Assembly: GCF_900184965.1 (NCBI RefSeq) | Contig: NZ_FXYA01000198.1 | Location: forward strand, 117,109 to 181,108 | From: Akkermansia muciniphila | GTDB taxonomy: Bacteria > Verrucomicrobiota > Verrucomicrobiia > Verrucomicrobiales > Akkermansiaceae | Direction of reading: 5' to 3' | DNA length: 64,000 nt | The notes under the pieces: generated by a model | Database searches by the model: none | What the model saw: only the letters and a program-made list of their open reading frames with translations | What the model was told of the DNA's origin: nothing | Made by a program: the position numbers and the translations under genes | Shown: piece by piece, positions 26,914 to 35,404 of the stretch | Numbering within the stretch: the stretch's first letter is position 1 | Layout: each line of letters begins with the position of its first letter

Positions 26914-27384
26914 ATGAAGAATATTCTGGTAGCTATTGATTTCTCCAACGCCACGGACGCCGTCATCCATCAAATCGGCAAACTGGCCTGCCCCAACGAC
27001 AGCATCATCCATTTGCTCCACATTGTGGAACCCAGCATTTGCTATGAAGTCTCCGGCGTTCTGCCGGATGAAGTGCCCGTTCCCGTGATGGACCAGACGG
27101 AAGAAAACGAAGTCATTTCCATCGCCAAAAACCATTTGAAGCAAACGGCGGAAAAACTCTCCCGGCTGACGGACGCCACGATCATCCAGGCGGTGGAAGA
27201 TGAATTTGAAATCAGCGAAGCAGTCATCAATTATGCTGAAAAACACCACATTGACATGATCGTGGTGGGCAAGCATAACCACGGCTTCCTCTCCACCGTC
27301 TTTCTGGGCAGCGTAGCAAGCTCCGTGATGCGGAAATCCCCCGTGCCCGTTCTGGTAGTGCCCGTCACCAGGGAAGAACAGTAA
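26914..27384 (+). CDS. universal stress protein (UspA family)
   Basis: 156 residues and one Usp domain. It begins KNILVAIDFSNATDAV with the family aspartate and ends PVPVLVVPVTREEQ. The ATP-loop region is VVGKHNHGFLSTVFLGSVAS: the first glycine pair is spaced differently from the canonical GxxG, so nucleotide binding is uncertain. It is a soluble cytoplasmic stress protein. It is followed 33 nt later by ymdB, possibly co-transcribed. Confidence 0.9.
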   Translation: MKNILVAIDFSNATDAVIHQIGKLACPNDSIIHLLHIVEPSICYEVSGVLPDEVPVPVMDQTEENEVISIAKNHLKQTAEKLSRLTDATIIQAVEDEFEISEAVINYAEKHHIDMIVVGKHNHGFLSTVFLGSVASSVMRKSPVPVLVVPVTREEQ

Positions 27385-27417
27385 AAGCCGCCGTCTGCGC
27401 CAGCCCCGTTCCAATTC

Positions 27418-28221
27418 ATGATTACCATACTCTTTATAGGCGATGTAGTCGGCGAACCCGGCCGCACCGCCGTGAAACACATGTTGCCGGAACTCAAACG
27501 GGAACACGAGGCGGATTTCGTCATCGTCAACGGGGAAAACGCGGCTGCCGGGAGAGGCATCACGCCCCGTTTGGCACAGGAACTGCTGCACGCCGGAGTG
27601 GATGTCATCACAACGGGGGATCATGTCTGGGACCAGGCGGAGCTGGCCCCGTGGATGGAATCCGAACCGCGTGTACTGCGCCCCGTCAACTATCCGCAGG
27701 GAACACCGGGGCACGGAAGCGTAGTCGTGGAAACTCCCAAAGGGAACATAGCCGTCATGCAGGTGCAGGGGCGCTCATTCATTCAGCCGCCGCTGGAAAA
27801 CCCCTTTCTCATCTCGGAAGCGGAAGCCAAAAGACTCAGGGAAGAAAAAGGCGTGCAGGTTATCTTTGTGGACATGCACGCGGAAACGACCAGTGAAAAA
27901 ATCTCCACCGGCTACAATCTGGACGGACTGGTTTCCGCCGTCGTCGGGACACATACCCATGTGCAGACAGCGGATGAAACCATTCTGGAGCACGGCACGG
28001 CCTACCTGACGGACGCAGGCATGTGCGGTCCGGCCGTCGGGGTGCTGGGACGGGAACGGGAACCTATTCTCCAGCGTTTCCGCACCTCTATGCCGGCCAA
28101 ATTCCCCGTAGCGAACTGGCCCGTGCGCCTCTGCGGAGCCGTCGTGCAAATAGATGAAGCCACGGGCAGGGCGCTCAACATCGCCCGCATCAGCAAAATC
28201 GTGGAAAAACCGGCCTCCTGA
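27418..28221 (+). CDS. ymdB: YmdB-type metallophosphoesterase (TIGR00282 family)
   Basis: 267 residues. Motifs of the calcineurin-like YmdB family are FIGDVVGEPGR, VNGENAAAGRGI, TGDHVWDQ and VVGTHTHVQTADE, which together build the two-metal site. The Bacillus homologue is a 2',3'-cyclic-nucleotide phosphodiesterase that affects motility and biofilm decisions. The product here is predicted to be cytoplasmic. It lies between usp and tcdA, with 250 bp of non-coding DNA after it. Confidence 0.92.
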   Translation: MITILFIGDVVGEPGRTAVKHMLPELKREHEADFVIVNGENAAAGRGITPRLAQELLHAGVDVITTGDHVWDQAELAPWMESEPRVLRPVNYPQGTPGHGSVVVETPKGNIAVMQVQGRSFIQPPLENPFLISEAEAKRLREEKGVQVIFVDMHAETTSEKISTGYNLDGLVSAVVGTHTHVQTADETILEHGTAYLTDAGMCGPAVGVLGREREPILQRFRTSMPAKFPVANWPVRLCGAVVQIDEATGRALNIARISKIVEKPAS

Positions 28222-28470
28222 CATGCATGCTTCAGCAGCATTCCTCTTCCCGTACCCGGTGACGGCGCCCTGCGGATGTTCCGGACATGGCGGGAGCCTC
28301 GTGAAGCGCGGCCAGAATGCGAATCATAAGAAAAACCTGTTTCAGCGGGCACCCTTCATCACACTCGCGGAAGAAAAAGGTTGCCGGCGGTCTGCTCTGC
28401 TTTCCTGGAATAACGGAAAATTAGCGCCCTTATTCTCCTTAAGCCCATACTCCGGAACAAATACGTGGTC

Positions 28471-29265
28471 ATGAACTATGAAGCCAGATTCGGCGGCATA
28501 GGCCGCCTGTACGGAAACAGCGGACTATCTCTTCTCAGAAGCGCCCGCATAGCCGTCGTCGGCATTGGGGGCGTAGGTTCCTGGGCGGCGGAAGCCCTGG
28601 CCCGGTCAGGAATAGGCACCATTATTCTGATGGATATGGACGACCTTTGCGTCACCAACACCAACCGGCAAATACATGCGTTGGCGTCCACAATCGGGCA
28701 ACCCAAAACGGAAACCATGGCCACACGCCTCCGGGAAATCAACCCGGAAGCGGAAGTCATCCCCATCAACAGTTTTTACACGGCCTCCAACGCGGAAAAA
28801 CTGTTGTCGGCGGAACCGGATATCATCATTGACGCCATTGACTCCCTGATACCCAAGGCCCACCTCATCGCCTCCTGTTACCGCAGCAGGCAACCGCTGG
28901 TGACCTGCGGCGGCGCGGGAGGGCGCATCAATCCCGCCCGGATAGAAATAGACGACCTCTCCCGCACCAAAGGGGATCCCCTGCTCTCCAGCCTGCGCTA
29001 CAGGCTGAAAAGGGATTATGCCCTCCCCCTTGGAGAAAAAGCCCGTAAACTGAAAATCCCCTGCGTTTTCTCTCAGGAAACGCCCGTGTACCCCACCTGC
29101 GACGGAAAAACCTCCTGCACACGTGATCCGGAATTCCAGGGGAAAATGGGTTGTGACTCCGGATTCGGCTCCATCACCCATATCACGGGAACCTTCGGCT
29201 TCTTTGCGGCTTCCGCCGCCATTCAAATGCTCTTCAATAAGAAAAAAACACCATCGTCATCATGA
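28471..29265 (+). CDS. tcdA: tRNA threonylcarbamoyladenosine dehydratase TcdA
   Basis: Uses ATP to cyclise t6A37 of ANN-decoding tRNAs to ct6A. It has 264 residues. The E1-like adenylation fold shows AVVGIGGVGSWAAEALARSG (about 30-49, split here for reading), the DMDDLCVTNTNRQ loop and DAIDSLIPKAHLI. The C-terminal GSITHITGTFGFFAASAAI helix is typical of TcdA. The ATG at 28471 is used; an in-frame GTG lies 6 nt upstream. It overlaps the following lipoprotein gene by ATGA. Confidence 0.92.
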   Translation: MNYEARFGGIGRLYGNSGLSLLRSARIAVVGIGGVGSWAAEALARSGIGTIILMDMDDLCVTNTNRQIHALASTIGQPKTETMATRLREINPEAEVIPINSFYTASNAEKLLSAEPDIIIDAIDSLIPKAHLIASCYRSRQPLVTCGGAGGRINPARIEIDDLSRTKGDPLLSSLRYRLKRDYALPLGEKARKLKIPCVFSQETPVYPTCDGKTSCTRDPEFQGKMGCDSGFGSITHITGTFGFFAASAAIQMLFNKKKTPSSS

Positions 29266-29777
29266 ACAAACTTCTGCTTTCCCTGCTGGGGGCCGCCCTC
29301 CTTCCCGCATTGACCCAGTGCAACACCCTGGAAAAAGACATTGCCGGCATCAACGCCCGCAATGCGGAAATAGCCCGCGAACCCAGGGGAAACTACTTTG
29401 TCGGCCGCCGTTACCATGTACCGGCAACGCGTTTCTGGGGATACCTGCGCCAGCCGGGCCAGACTTGGAGAACGGCCCAACTCGTCATTATGGATGAGAG
29501 CGCCTGCCGTAACCCGGACCGCCTGCCGGAATACACCGGAAATCCGCGCTACGCCTACGACAATAACTATGAATACAGGGTGTATGGCAAATACACGGGC
29601 AAATACGGTTACGAACCCAATTCCAATCTGAGGCTGCCCATCTTCAAACCGACCAGGTTTGAAGTGGCTAACACCAGCCCCGGCTGGCTCTTCAAACCCT
29701 CGGAAAAATATGATACCGGAGCCGTTACTCTGCGCCCTGCTATCATGCCCGCGACAACCACCCTCCCGGTCCGGTAA
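29262..29777 (+). CDS. hypothetical lipoprotein
   Basis: 171 residues, not recognised. The N-terminus MNKLLLSLLGAALLPALTQC is a lipoprotein signal (lipobox LTQC, modified Cys about 20). The mature part is rich in Tyr, Arg and Asn and polar throughout, with repeated Tyr-Gly-Lys-Tyr patches (VYGKYTGKYGYEPN), suggesting an envelope protein. It overlaps tcdA by 4 nt and is the last gene before the tRNA-Leu and the island. Confidence 0.8.
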   Translation: MNKLLLSLLGAALLPALTQCNTLEKDIAGINARNAEIAREPRGNYFVGRRYHVPATRFWGYLRQPGQTWRTAQLVIMDESACRNPDRLPEYTGNPRYAYDNNYEYRVYGKYTGKYGYEPNSNLRLPIFKPTRFEVANTSPGWLFKPSEKYDTGAVTLRPAIMPATTTLPVR

Positions 29778-29881
29778 GAACAACCTTTCCGCAAAAACGG
29801 GCCACGGAAAGATAAAAAAGAAGAAAAAGCTTGATATTTTCATTTCTCTGCGCTAAAAACTTCCCGCCTTAAGGCCTCCAT

Positions 29882-29967
<86 letters not shown>

Positions 29968-29973
29968 ATTGAT

Positions 29974-30008
29974 AAACCTCTTAATTCGAAAGAATTAAGA
30001 GGTTTTCC
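29974..30008 (+). terminator. intrinsic terminator after tRNA-Leu
   Basis: A 14-bp perfect stem (29974-29987 with 29992-30005) with a GAAA tetraloop runs into TTTTCCTT. Confidence 0.9.
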
Positions 30009-30084
30009 TTTACCCGGATTGCAAGGTCTCCAATTTATAGCCATTATCAAAATCAGGCACGAATTCGCAAAATTCGGAACACGT

Positions 30085-30103
30085 TTGGTAGCCATTGGTA
30101 GCC
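30085..30103 (+). repeat. tandem 9-bp repeat TTGGTAGCC in the integrase upstream region
   Basis: Two copies of TTGGTAGCC (30085-30093 and 30095-30103) lie one base apart between the tRNA terminator and the recombinase gene. This is where arm-type binding sites of a tyrosine recombinase would be expected. The role is inferred from location. Confidence 0.35.
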
Positions 30104-30280
30104 GAAATCGCTCTTCCAAAGCCACATTTACAGTCGCATGTACAACCTTGAATGTTACAGGAGCATTTTTGAGGAGACATTTTACATGACCCCCGTCATT
30201 TTTCCGTTTTTGAAGACTTCTTCCGGGAGTGACGGAATTCAAGGCATGACCCTGTCGTGGAAATGTGCTACAAAGAGGCA

Positions 30281-31609
30281 ATGCCCAAACCTTCCGTCAT
30301 ACGATGCGTTCTTGATGAACAACGCAAGGCTCAAAACAGGAAAGCGGTCTACCGTGTTTCCATACCGGCGGAGTTGTCGGAAACAGGCAAGAGGCAGAAT
30401 CGTTATTTTACGACACAACGGGAAGGAAACGCTTTTGCCGCTCAGTTGCGAACGAGAAGGAATGCGGAAGGAAGCAGCGTATTCCAGGTTTCTGCGGCAG
30501 AGGCTCAGTTGTTCCGGGAGGCGCAGGACATTCTGGAGCCTTATGGCGTGGATGTTTTCGGTTTTGTGAAAGGAATTGCCCCGGTGCTGGAACTGGTGCA
30601 GGAAGTTTCGGAAATCGGACGGCTTGTCCGGATGGGGCTGGAGCAGGAAAAGAGAGACAGCAAATCCATCCCTTTTTGTGACGCAGTATCAAGGCTGCTG
30701 GAAGTGAAACAAGACGTTCAGAAGCGTCGGGAAAGTACACTTGCACAGATCCGCTACATAACCGGACGCATCGGCAAATGCTGCCCGGATTTCGCTGTGA
30801 CATTGCTCTCTCAGCTCACGACGGAAGATTGCCGACAGATGATCTCCCAAACCTTCAAACCTGATAAGCAGAAGAATGATGCACGGAAAATCCTCAGCAG
30901 TATCTTCAACTTTGGTATCAAGAGGAAATGGTGCCGTGACAATCCGGCTCAAGCCCTTGACATTATTTCCATTCAGGAGCATGAAATCCATCCCTTGATT
31001 CCGGAAGAAATACAGGCCTTGTTTATGGCGTGCCGCCCACCATTGCCGGAAGAGAAGGCTCAGCCCAAAACGAGAAAGAAAACCGTAGAAGGAGCAAGAT
31101 TGGATTTGACCTGTTGCCTGGCTCCGCTCGCGATCATGACGTTTGCCGGAATTCGCCCGCAGGAAGTAACCCGGCTGACTTGGAATGACATCTTTTTGGA
31201 CACTCCGTCAAAAGTCATCAAAGTACGCAGTATGGCCTCAAAAACGGGAGGGACACGTCAAGTAAGTATATGTGCGGCATTAGAGGCTTGGTTGCGCATA
31301 GCTCCTCGTCAGGAGGATAACTCCATATGTCCGCCCCAGTGGCCCGTCCGATGGGCAGGGCTTCGTTATAGAGCGGGATGGGATGCCAATGGGAAACGAT
31401 GGCCCAATGACGCTTTGCGCCACACCTTCGCCAGCTACCATGTCCTTACTCATCGAGACATTCCCCGGCTTCAATTGGAAATGGGACACTCCAGCTCTAC
31501 CCAGATCATGCACCGTTACATGAATCTGTCTGGGGTGGATCAAGAGATGGCGGAGCGTTTTTGGAACATCGTTCCCGAAGAAGATTTCTACGCTGACCGG
31601 AATGCATAA
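30281..31609 (+). CDS. tyrosine recombinase (island integrase)
   Basis: Catalyses site-specific integration and excision of the island. It has 442 residues from the ATG at 30281; upstream in-frame ATG/GTG codons exist at 30263 and 30257. The catalytic set is visible: Arg in FAGIRPQEVTRL, Lys region KTGGTRQVSI, the HxxR box in NDALRHTFASYH, His in EMGHSS and the nucleophilic Tyr in IMHRYMNLSG. The N-terminal half holds a SAM-like core-binding domain (about 130-225). It is placed 3' of tRNA-Leu and reads away from it. A small HTH protein gene (31654-31974) faces it and may encode the directionality factor. Confidence 0.93.
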   Translation: MPKPSVIRCVLDEQRKAQNRKAVYRVSIPAELSETGKRQNRYFTTQREGNAFAAQLRTRRNAEGSSVFQVSAAEAQLFREAQDILEPYGVDVFGFVKGIAPVLELVQEVSEIGRLVRMGLEQEKRDSKSIPFCDAVSRLLEVKQDVQKRRESTLAQIRYITGRIGKCCPDFAVTLLSQLTTEDCRQMISQTFKPDKQKNDARKILSSIFNFGIKRKWCRDNPAQALDIISIQEHEIHPLIPEEIQALFMACRPPLPEEKAQPKTRKKTVEGARLDLTCCLAPLAIMTFAGIRPQEVTRLTWNDIFLDTPSKVIKVRSMASKTGGTRQVSICAALEAWLRIAPRQEDNSICPPQWPVRWAGLRYRAGWDANGKRWPNDALRHTFASYHVLTHRDIPRLQLEMGHSSSTQIMHRYMNLSGVDQEMAERFWNIVPEEDFYADRNA

Positions 31610-31653
31610 CACTTCCTACTGATTCATAAGTCCTGGGATATCTTCTTCTCTTC

Positions 31654-31974
31654 TCACTTATTTTTAGTTTGTTTGTGGGAGGGAAGAAAAATAGACGCCA
31701 TGAAAGCGTCAAATTCGGCAACATGATACTTCTGCACTCCGCCATGCGGACGAATCATCCTGACATGACCTGAACTCACGGCTTCTGCCAGTAATCTGCA
31801 AATGGTCGATTTACTCGTATCGTAACGCTTGGCAAGAGTTGCCTGGCTTGCCCAGACGACAGAACCGGATTCAACAGCCTGCCGGGCAAGAAGAACCTCC
31901 AGACATTCCCGAATGCCCCTTAGCTCTGTAATGACGTCCTCAGCAGAGACGAAAGTACCTTCTATGATTTTCAT
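31654..31974 (-). CDS. small helix-turn-helix protein (possible excisionase/regulator)
   Basis: 106 residues. The N-terminal half is a helix rich in Glu/Leu (about 10-35, ITELRGIRECLEVLLARQ), possibly for dimerisation. The second half is a winged-HTH-like domain: ASQATLAKRYDTSKSTICRL is a clear recognition-helix pattern, followed by GGVQKYHVAEFDAFM, as in excisionase/MerR-like small proteins. I use the ATG at 31974 (MKIIEGTF). The gene is convergent with the integrase, a common place for an excisionase. The exact family is not certain. Confidence 0.7.
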   Translation of the reverse strand: MKIIEGTFVSAEDVITELRGIRECLEVLLARQAVESGSVVWASQATLAKRYDTSKSTICRLLAEAVSSGHVRMIRPHGGVQKYHVAEFDAFMASIFLPSHKQTKNK

Positions 31975-32242
31975 ATTCGATTTTATTTTAGGACAAAGAT
32001 GCAGGTAGGATAAGAAAATATGGCATTTCTTATTATTTGCACCCTCTGCTCCCTCACCTCTTTTCCCCACCCACTCACGGGTAAAGATGACAAAAACCCG
32101 TCAACTCTTTGTTTTCTTTTAACACAGCAATCTTGGTACTGGAAGGCCAGCGTTATTAAATGGTGTTGTCTTTCATGATAGGAGATCAACCTCTTCAGTC
32201 ATTGCCGGGCTAGTATTCATTATTTCTGTTTTTCTTACGGAT

Positions 32243-32569
32243 CTATGAAATTGCTATCTGTGACCGCATAAGATCATTTTCAGGAACATGCCGATATTCA
32301 TAGATATCCCGATCTGCCCGGTTTGCAAAGCAATGCCAGACAATGGCGCCGGTCATTAAGAGGATGAACAAAAGAAAGAAGGCAAGCGCCTTATTCCTTC
32401 TCGAAAGGACGGGCTTATCATGAACATGGGGAATTGATGGGCCGCACTCCTGCTCGATGCACCTGATAAGTTCATCATGATAGTGTGCGGCAGTTTCTCC
32501 GAGACAAATGTCCGGCACTTCCTTGTTTTTATGATCCTCCTCTTTAGTAATGGATGGTCTGTTTTTCAT
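32243..32569 (-). CDS. hypothetical single-pass membrane protein
   Basis: 108 residues, unrecognised. A charged N-terminal half carries HYHDELIRCIEQECG, followed by one strong transmembrane helix (about 72-90, AFFLLFILLMTGAIVW) and a short basic/acidic tail. The ATG at 32569 is preceded by AAGGA at good spacing; the reading frame extends another 88 codons upstream but those have poor coding character. It is the last gene of the minus-strand envelope operon of the island, about 270 bp after the PrsW-type protease gene. Confidence 0.6.
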   Translation of the reverse strand: MKNRPSITKEEDHKNKEVPDICLGETAAHYHDELIRCIEQECGPSIPHVHDKPVLSRRNKALAFFLLFILLMTGAIVWHCFANRADRDIYEYRHVPENDLMRSQIAIS

Positions 32570-32837
32570 TGTTGTTTTCCTTGTTGGTGACATGCGTTCC
32601 CCTGGCAGGAACATACGGCATGGCGTGAAAAGGGTTATCAGAGACAGCCCCTGCCGTGAATGATGAGCTTGACCAGCCATTGCCCTCTTTTGGGGAAGGA
32701 ACTTGAAAGATGGATAATAACTGTTGCTCAATTGCCACACTTGAAGAATATCCTCGCTACAGGAATACAGCATTCCCGGCCTGTTGGCAAAAACAGCACC
32801 GGCGCATAACGAGGACACAGTATATCGGCACATGATA

Positions 32838-34229
32838 CTAAAGGTCTATTTTATGTTCCCTGGCTTGCCTGACCTGGATTAATCCTGCATTGAGGAGTAA
32901 AAAGACCATACTCCAGCAGATGACGGCACATATCCCCCATTTTGCATAATGCAATAATTCCGACTTATCCAACAAAGGACTGTTCCAAAACATGTGAAGC
33001 CCTATCGGGATAACGGCAATTCGCCAAAAAGAGGGTTGAAGAATGGAGGGAATGTTGTTCTGCCGTTGTTTCTTCATCGCAAGCCAGAATGCCCCGGCCA
33101 TGATTGCCGACCAGGAAACATGACCAAAGGGAGCAGGAATTCCTCTCATTACCGCTATACCCAATGGATCCGAACCTGGGCCGATAGAATCCACGATATA
33201 ACCCGCTGTTTCAAAACCAGCGAAACCGGCGCCTACAGCGGCACCACACAACATGCCGTTTAAAATTTGCCCATTCAGAAAGAATTTTCGGGCAAAGAAA
33301 ACGGCAACAACAAGTTTTGCGACTTCTTCAATGGGACCAGCCCAGTAAGCGGCCCTGGGATTACCGGAAAGCTCGTGCAAAATCATTGTAACAATCAAAG
33401 ACAAAATCCCTCCACCTAGCACCAGGACGATAATCGAATACCACGAGATGTTCCTTCTGACATTAAATTCCGCAAACAGGACAAGAATGGAAAAGGGCAC
33501 AGCAAAACTTATGAAAAACAACAGACCCAAAATAGCGGCACCAGAAACTACAGGAGCGTTATTAAATGCCTCAAGCATGAGTGCCCACCCGATGCACATC
33601 AACAGGGAAAGCGCGAGAATGCGGGTGAAGAGCCATGGCGAAGGCCAATCCGTAGATATTTCTTCCAGCGCCGGGGTAGATTTCGACCCGCCTGACGTAA
33701 AAAAATCTATCCTTTCCTGCGCCGTCCTGCGGCGGAATACCCCTTTGAATATGCTTTTCAAACTGAATCTTTCTATGGGAGAAAGGCCGGTCAGAGATGA
33801 TAGCATTCCAAAAACCCCCACCCAGAAGGAGCTTTCCTCCTGATAGACGCTGATAAATTCCCCCACTCTTACCCACTCGGCCATTCCCTCTTTCCACAGG
33901 AACGCCTCAGGAGAAAGCTGTCCGGTCGCGTACCAGTTGCTTATTTCCTTGAATGTATAGGGTCCCTTGCGGCTTTCTCCGCCCGATGAAAGAAAATAAG
34001 ACGCATCCTCCTTCCCCGGTCTGGAAGCGTCTGATGTACCCGCCTGTTGTGAATGCGGGTCGTCCTTCTTTTTTTGAACTTCGCGAAGAGGAAGCCATGC
34101 CGGCATTCCTTCCGTCCATACCAGATCATCTCCGCTGATTCTTCGGGAAGCATACAGTTTATCTATCTTCTCCCATGGAAACGGCCCCATTTGAGTTCCG
34201 TCCGGCAGTTTGATCAAATAAGATTTCAT
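32838..34229 (-). CDS. GYF_2-domain protein fused to a PrsW-type intramembrane protease
   Basis: 463 residues. Two tandem GYF_2 (DUF4339) domains occupy about 2-50 (LPDGTQMGPFPWEKI) and 77-125 (GESRKGPYTFKEISNWYATGQL begins the second). From about 200 on, nine or so helices form a PrsW-family metal-independent membrane protease: EEVAK at 301-305, FETAGY at 339-344 and GHVSW at 369-373 match the three conserved motifs. PrsW relatives cut membrane-bound anti-sigma factors or process lipid-linked substrates. Fusion to GYF_2 suggests that proline-rich ligands or a partner GYF protein control cleavage. It overlaps the upstream gene by ATGA, so the two are co-translated. Confidence 0.85.
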   Translation of the reverse strand: MKSYLIKLPDGTQMGPFPWEKIDKLYASRRISGDDLVWTEGMPAWLPLREVQKKKDDPHSQQAGTSDASRPGKEDASYFLSSGGESRKGPYTFKEISNWYATGQLSPEAFLWKEGMAEWVRVGEFISVYQEESSFWVGVFGMLSSLTGLSPIERFSLKSIFKGVFRRRTAQERIDFFTSGGSKSTPALEEISTDWPSPWLFTRILALSLLMCIGWALMLEAFNNAPVVSGAAILGLLFFISFAVPFSILVLFAEFNVRRNISWYSIIVLVLGGGILSLIVTMILHELSGNPRAAYWAGPIEEVAKLVVAVFFARKFFLNGQILNGMLCGAAVGAGFAGFETAGYIVDSIGPGSDPLGIAVMRGIPAPFGHVSWSAIMAGAFWLAMKKQRQNNIPSILQPSFWRIAVIPIGLHMFWNSPLLDKSELLHYAKWGICAVICWSMVFLLLNAGLIQVRQAREHKIDL

Positions 34230-35365
34230 CTTGCCTCTTCTTGTTGTGAATATTTCTTTTTCCTTTCTTGAGGACGTGGAAATGACTGAATAATTCTTTC
34301 CGTGTACCAGAACACCGCGATCGGCCATGGGATCCAAAGCCAGGAAAAAAGATCAGAAAATGCTCTAAATTCAGGGAGGGCTCCAGTAATGATACTGCCT
34401 CCAAAGGTGAGTTGTGAAAGCAGCACGAAGGCAAACATCGGCCATGCTTTCAGCCGGAGGCTGGTTTGCCGGGAGGCCCGGGCAAGCCAGGAGGCGTTGT
34501 CGGCTAATCCGACAAAGCAGACATACATCCAGTATAAATTAAATACAGGAACGAACAACAGCCCCACAGCCTGCCCCGCTGAGGGGACGCGACGACCATA
34601 CCGGGCAATGGGCTGTATGCATTTCCACGCCCTCCATGTATTGATCAGCAATGCAATCTGAGTATACAAAAAGAATAATATTCCTATACCTATAACCGTT
34701 AGGCTAACCCGGGCATTACCTGCATAGGTTGCTGATGCCACTATAATCAGCAACGGGGACAAAAGATACAGTATGGTCATTGTCCAGAACGCTCTCATGT
34801 CATACCTCTGCCCAGAGGGAGTACTTCTTTCATCCTGCAACGGAGGATTGCCGTATGAAGCGGTTTCTTCTAATGGAGGCGATGTCTTGGGCACAGGAGG
34901 AATTTCCAGCATTAAATGAGAATTCTCGTCATCTTCGCTTGAGCAAGAAGAACGGGAGCCTTCCCTCCTTCCTCCTGTGATTTCAGGAGAAGCAGTCTGT
35001 TGAACATTTTTCCCGATTAACGTTTCAAGCGCTTCCCATGAGGATGCGCCCATCTTGCAGCAAAGAAGAGATCCGGCCAAGCGGCCGTTGCGATACAGGG
35101 CTTTCATTTGTTCTTTGGTGTAAGGGCCTTCAGTTTCTCCATCCGGCAGCGCAATCAGATAGGAGGATTCATCAGCCTCCTTCCGGGGATTGCCCTCCAA
35201 AACTTTTGCCGCAATGTCTGAATATGAGCCCCATTCAGAAGACTGAGTTTCACGAATACGGGTATCAGACCGTATGGAGCCTTCTTCATGGAGAACTTGA
35301 AGCACATGCTCGGAATAGGGGCCTTGCAGATTCCCGGAATCGTCGCAAATAAAATATTTTTTCAT
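34226..35365 (-). CDS. tandem GYF_2-domain membrane protein
   Basis: 379 residues. Two GYF_2 domains (about 2-50, DSGNLQGPYSEHVLQVLHEEG; and about 68-116, DGETEGPYTKEQMKALYRNG in parts) are followed by an acidic/Ser-rich linker. About five membrane helices (195-370) resemble the DUF4328 type. The domain order parallels that of the PrsW fusion encoded next, suggesting that the two interact or arose by domain sharing. Its stop overlaps the next start (ATGA). No catalytic residue is obvious, so a sensor or scaffold role is inferred. Confidence 0.78.
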   Translation of the reverse strand: MKKYFICDDSGNLQGPYSEHVLQVLHEEGSIRSDTRIRETQSSEWGSYSDIAAKVLEGNPRKEADESSYLIALPDGETEGPYTKEQMKALYRNGRLAGSLLCCKMGASSWEALETLIGKNVQQTASPEITGGRREGSRSSCSSEDDENSHLMLEIPPVPKTSPPLEETASYGNPPLQDERSTPSGQRYDMRAFWTMTILYLLSPLLIIVASATYAGNARVSLTVIGIGILFFLYTQIALLINTWRAWKCIQPIARYGRRVPSAGQAVGLLFVPVFNLYWMYVCFVGLADNASWLARASRQTSLRLKAWPMFAFVLLSQLTFGGSIITGALPEFRAFSDLFSWLWIPWPIAVFWYTERIIQSFPRPQERKKKYSQQEEAR

Positions 35366-35404
35366 CTTTGATTTGAAAATTGAGTTCTGATATCCGTGAT
35401 GCTG

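Noticed and set aside
32544..32738. 64-residue GTG-started ORF between two island genes
   Set aside because: GTG start without ribosome site and no partner; overlaps the better supported membrane-protein gene.
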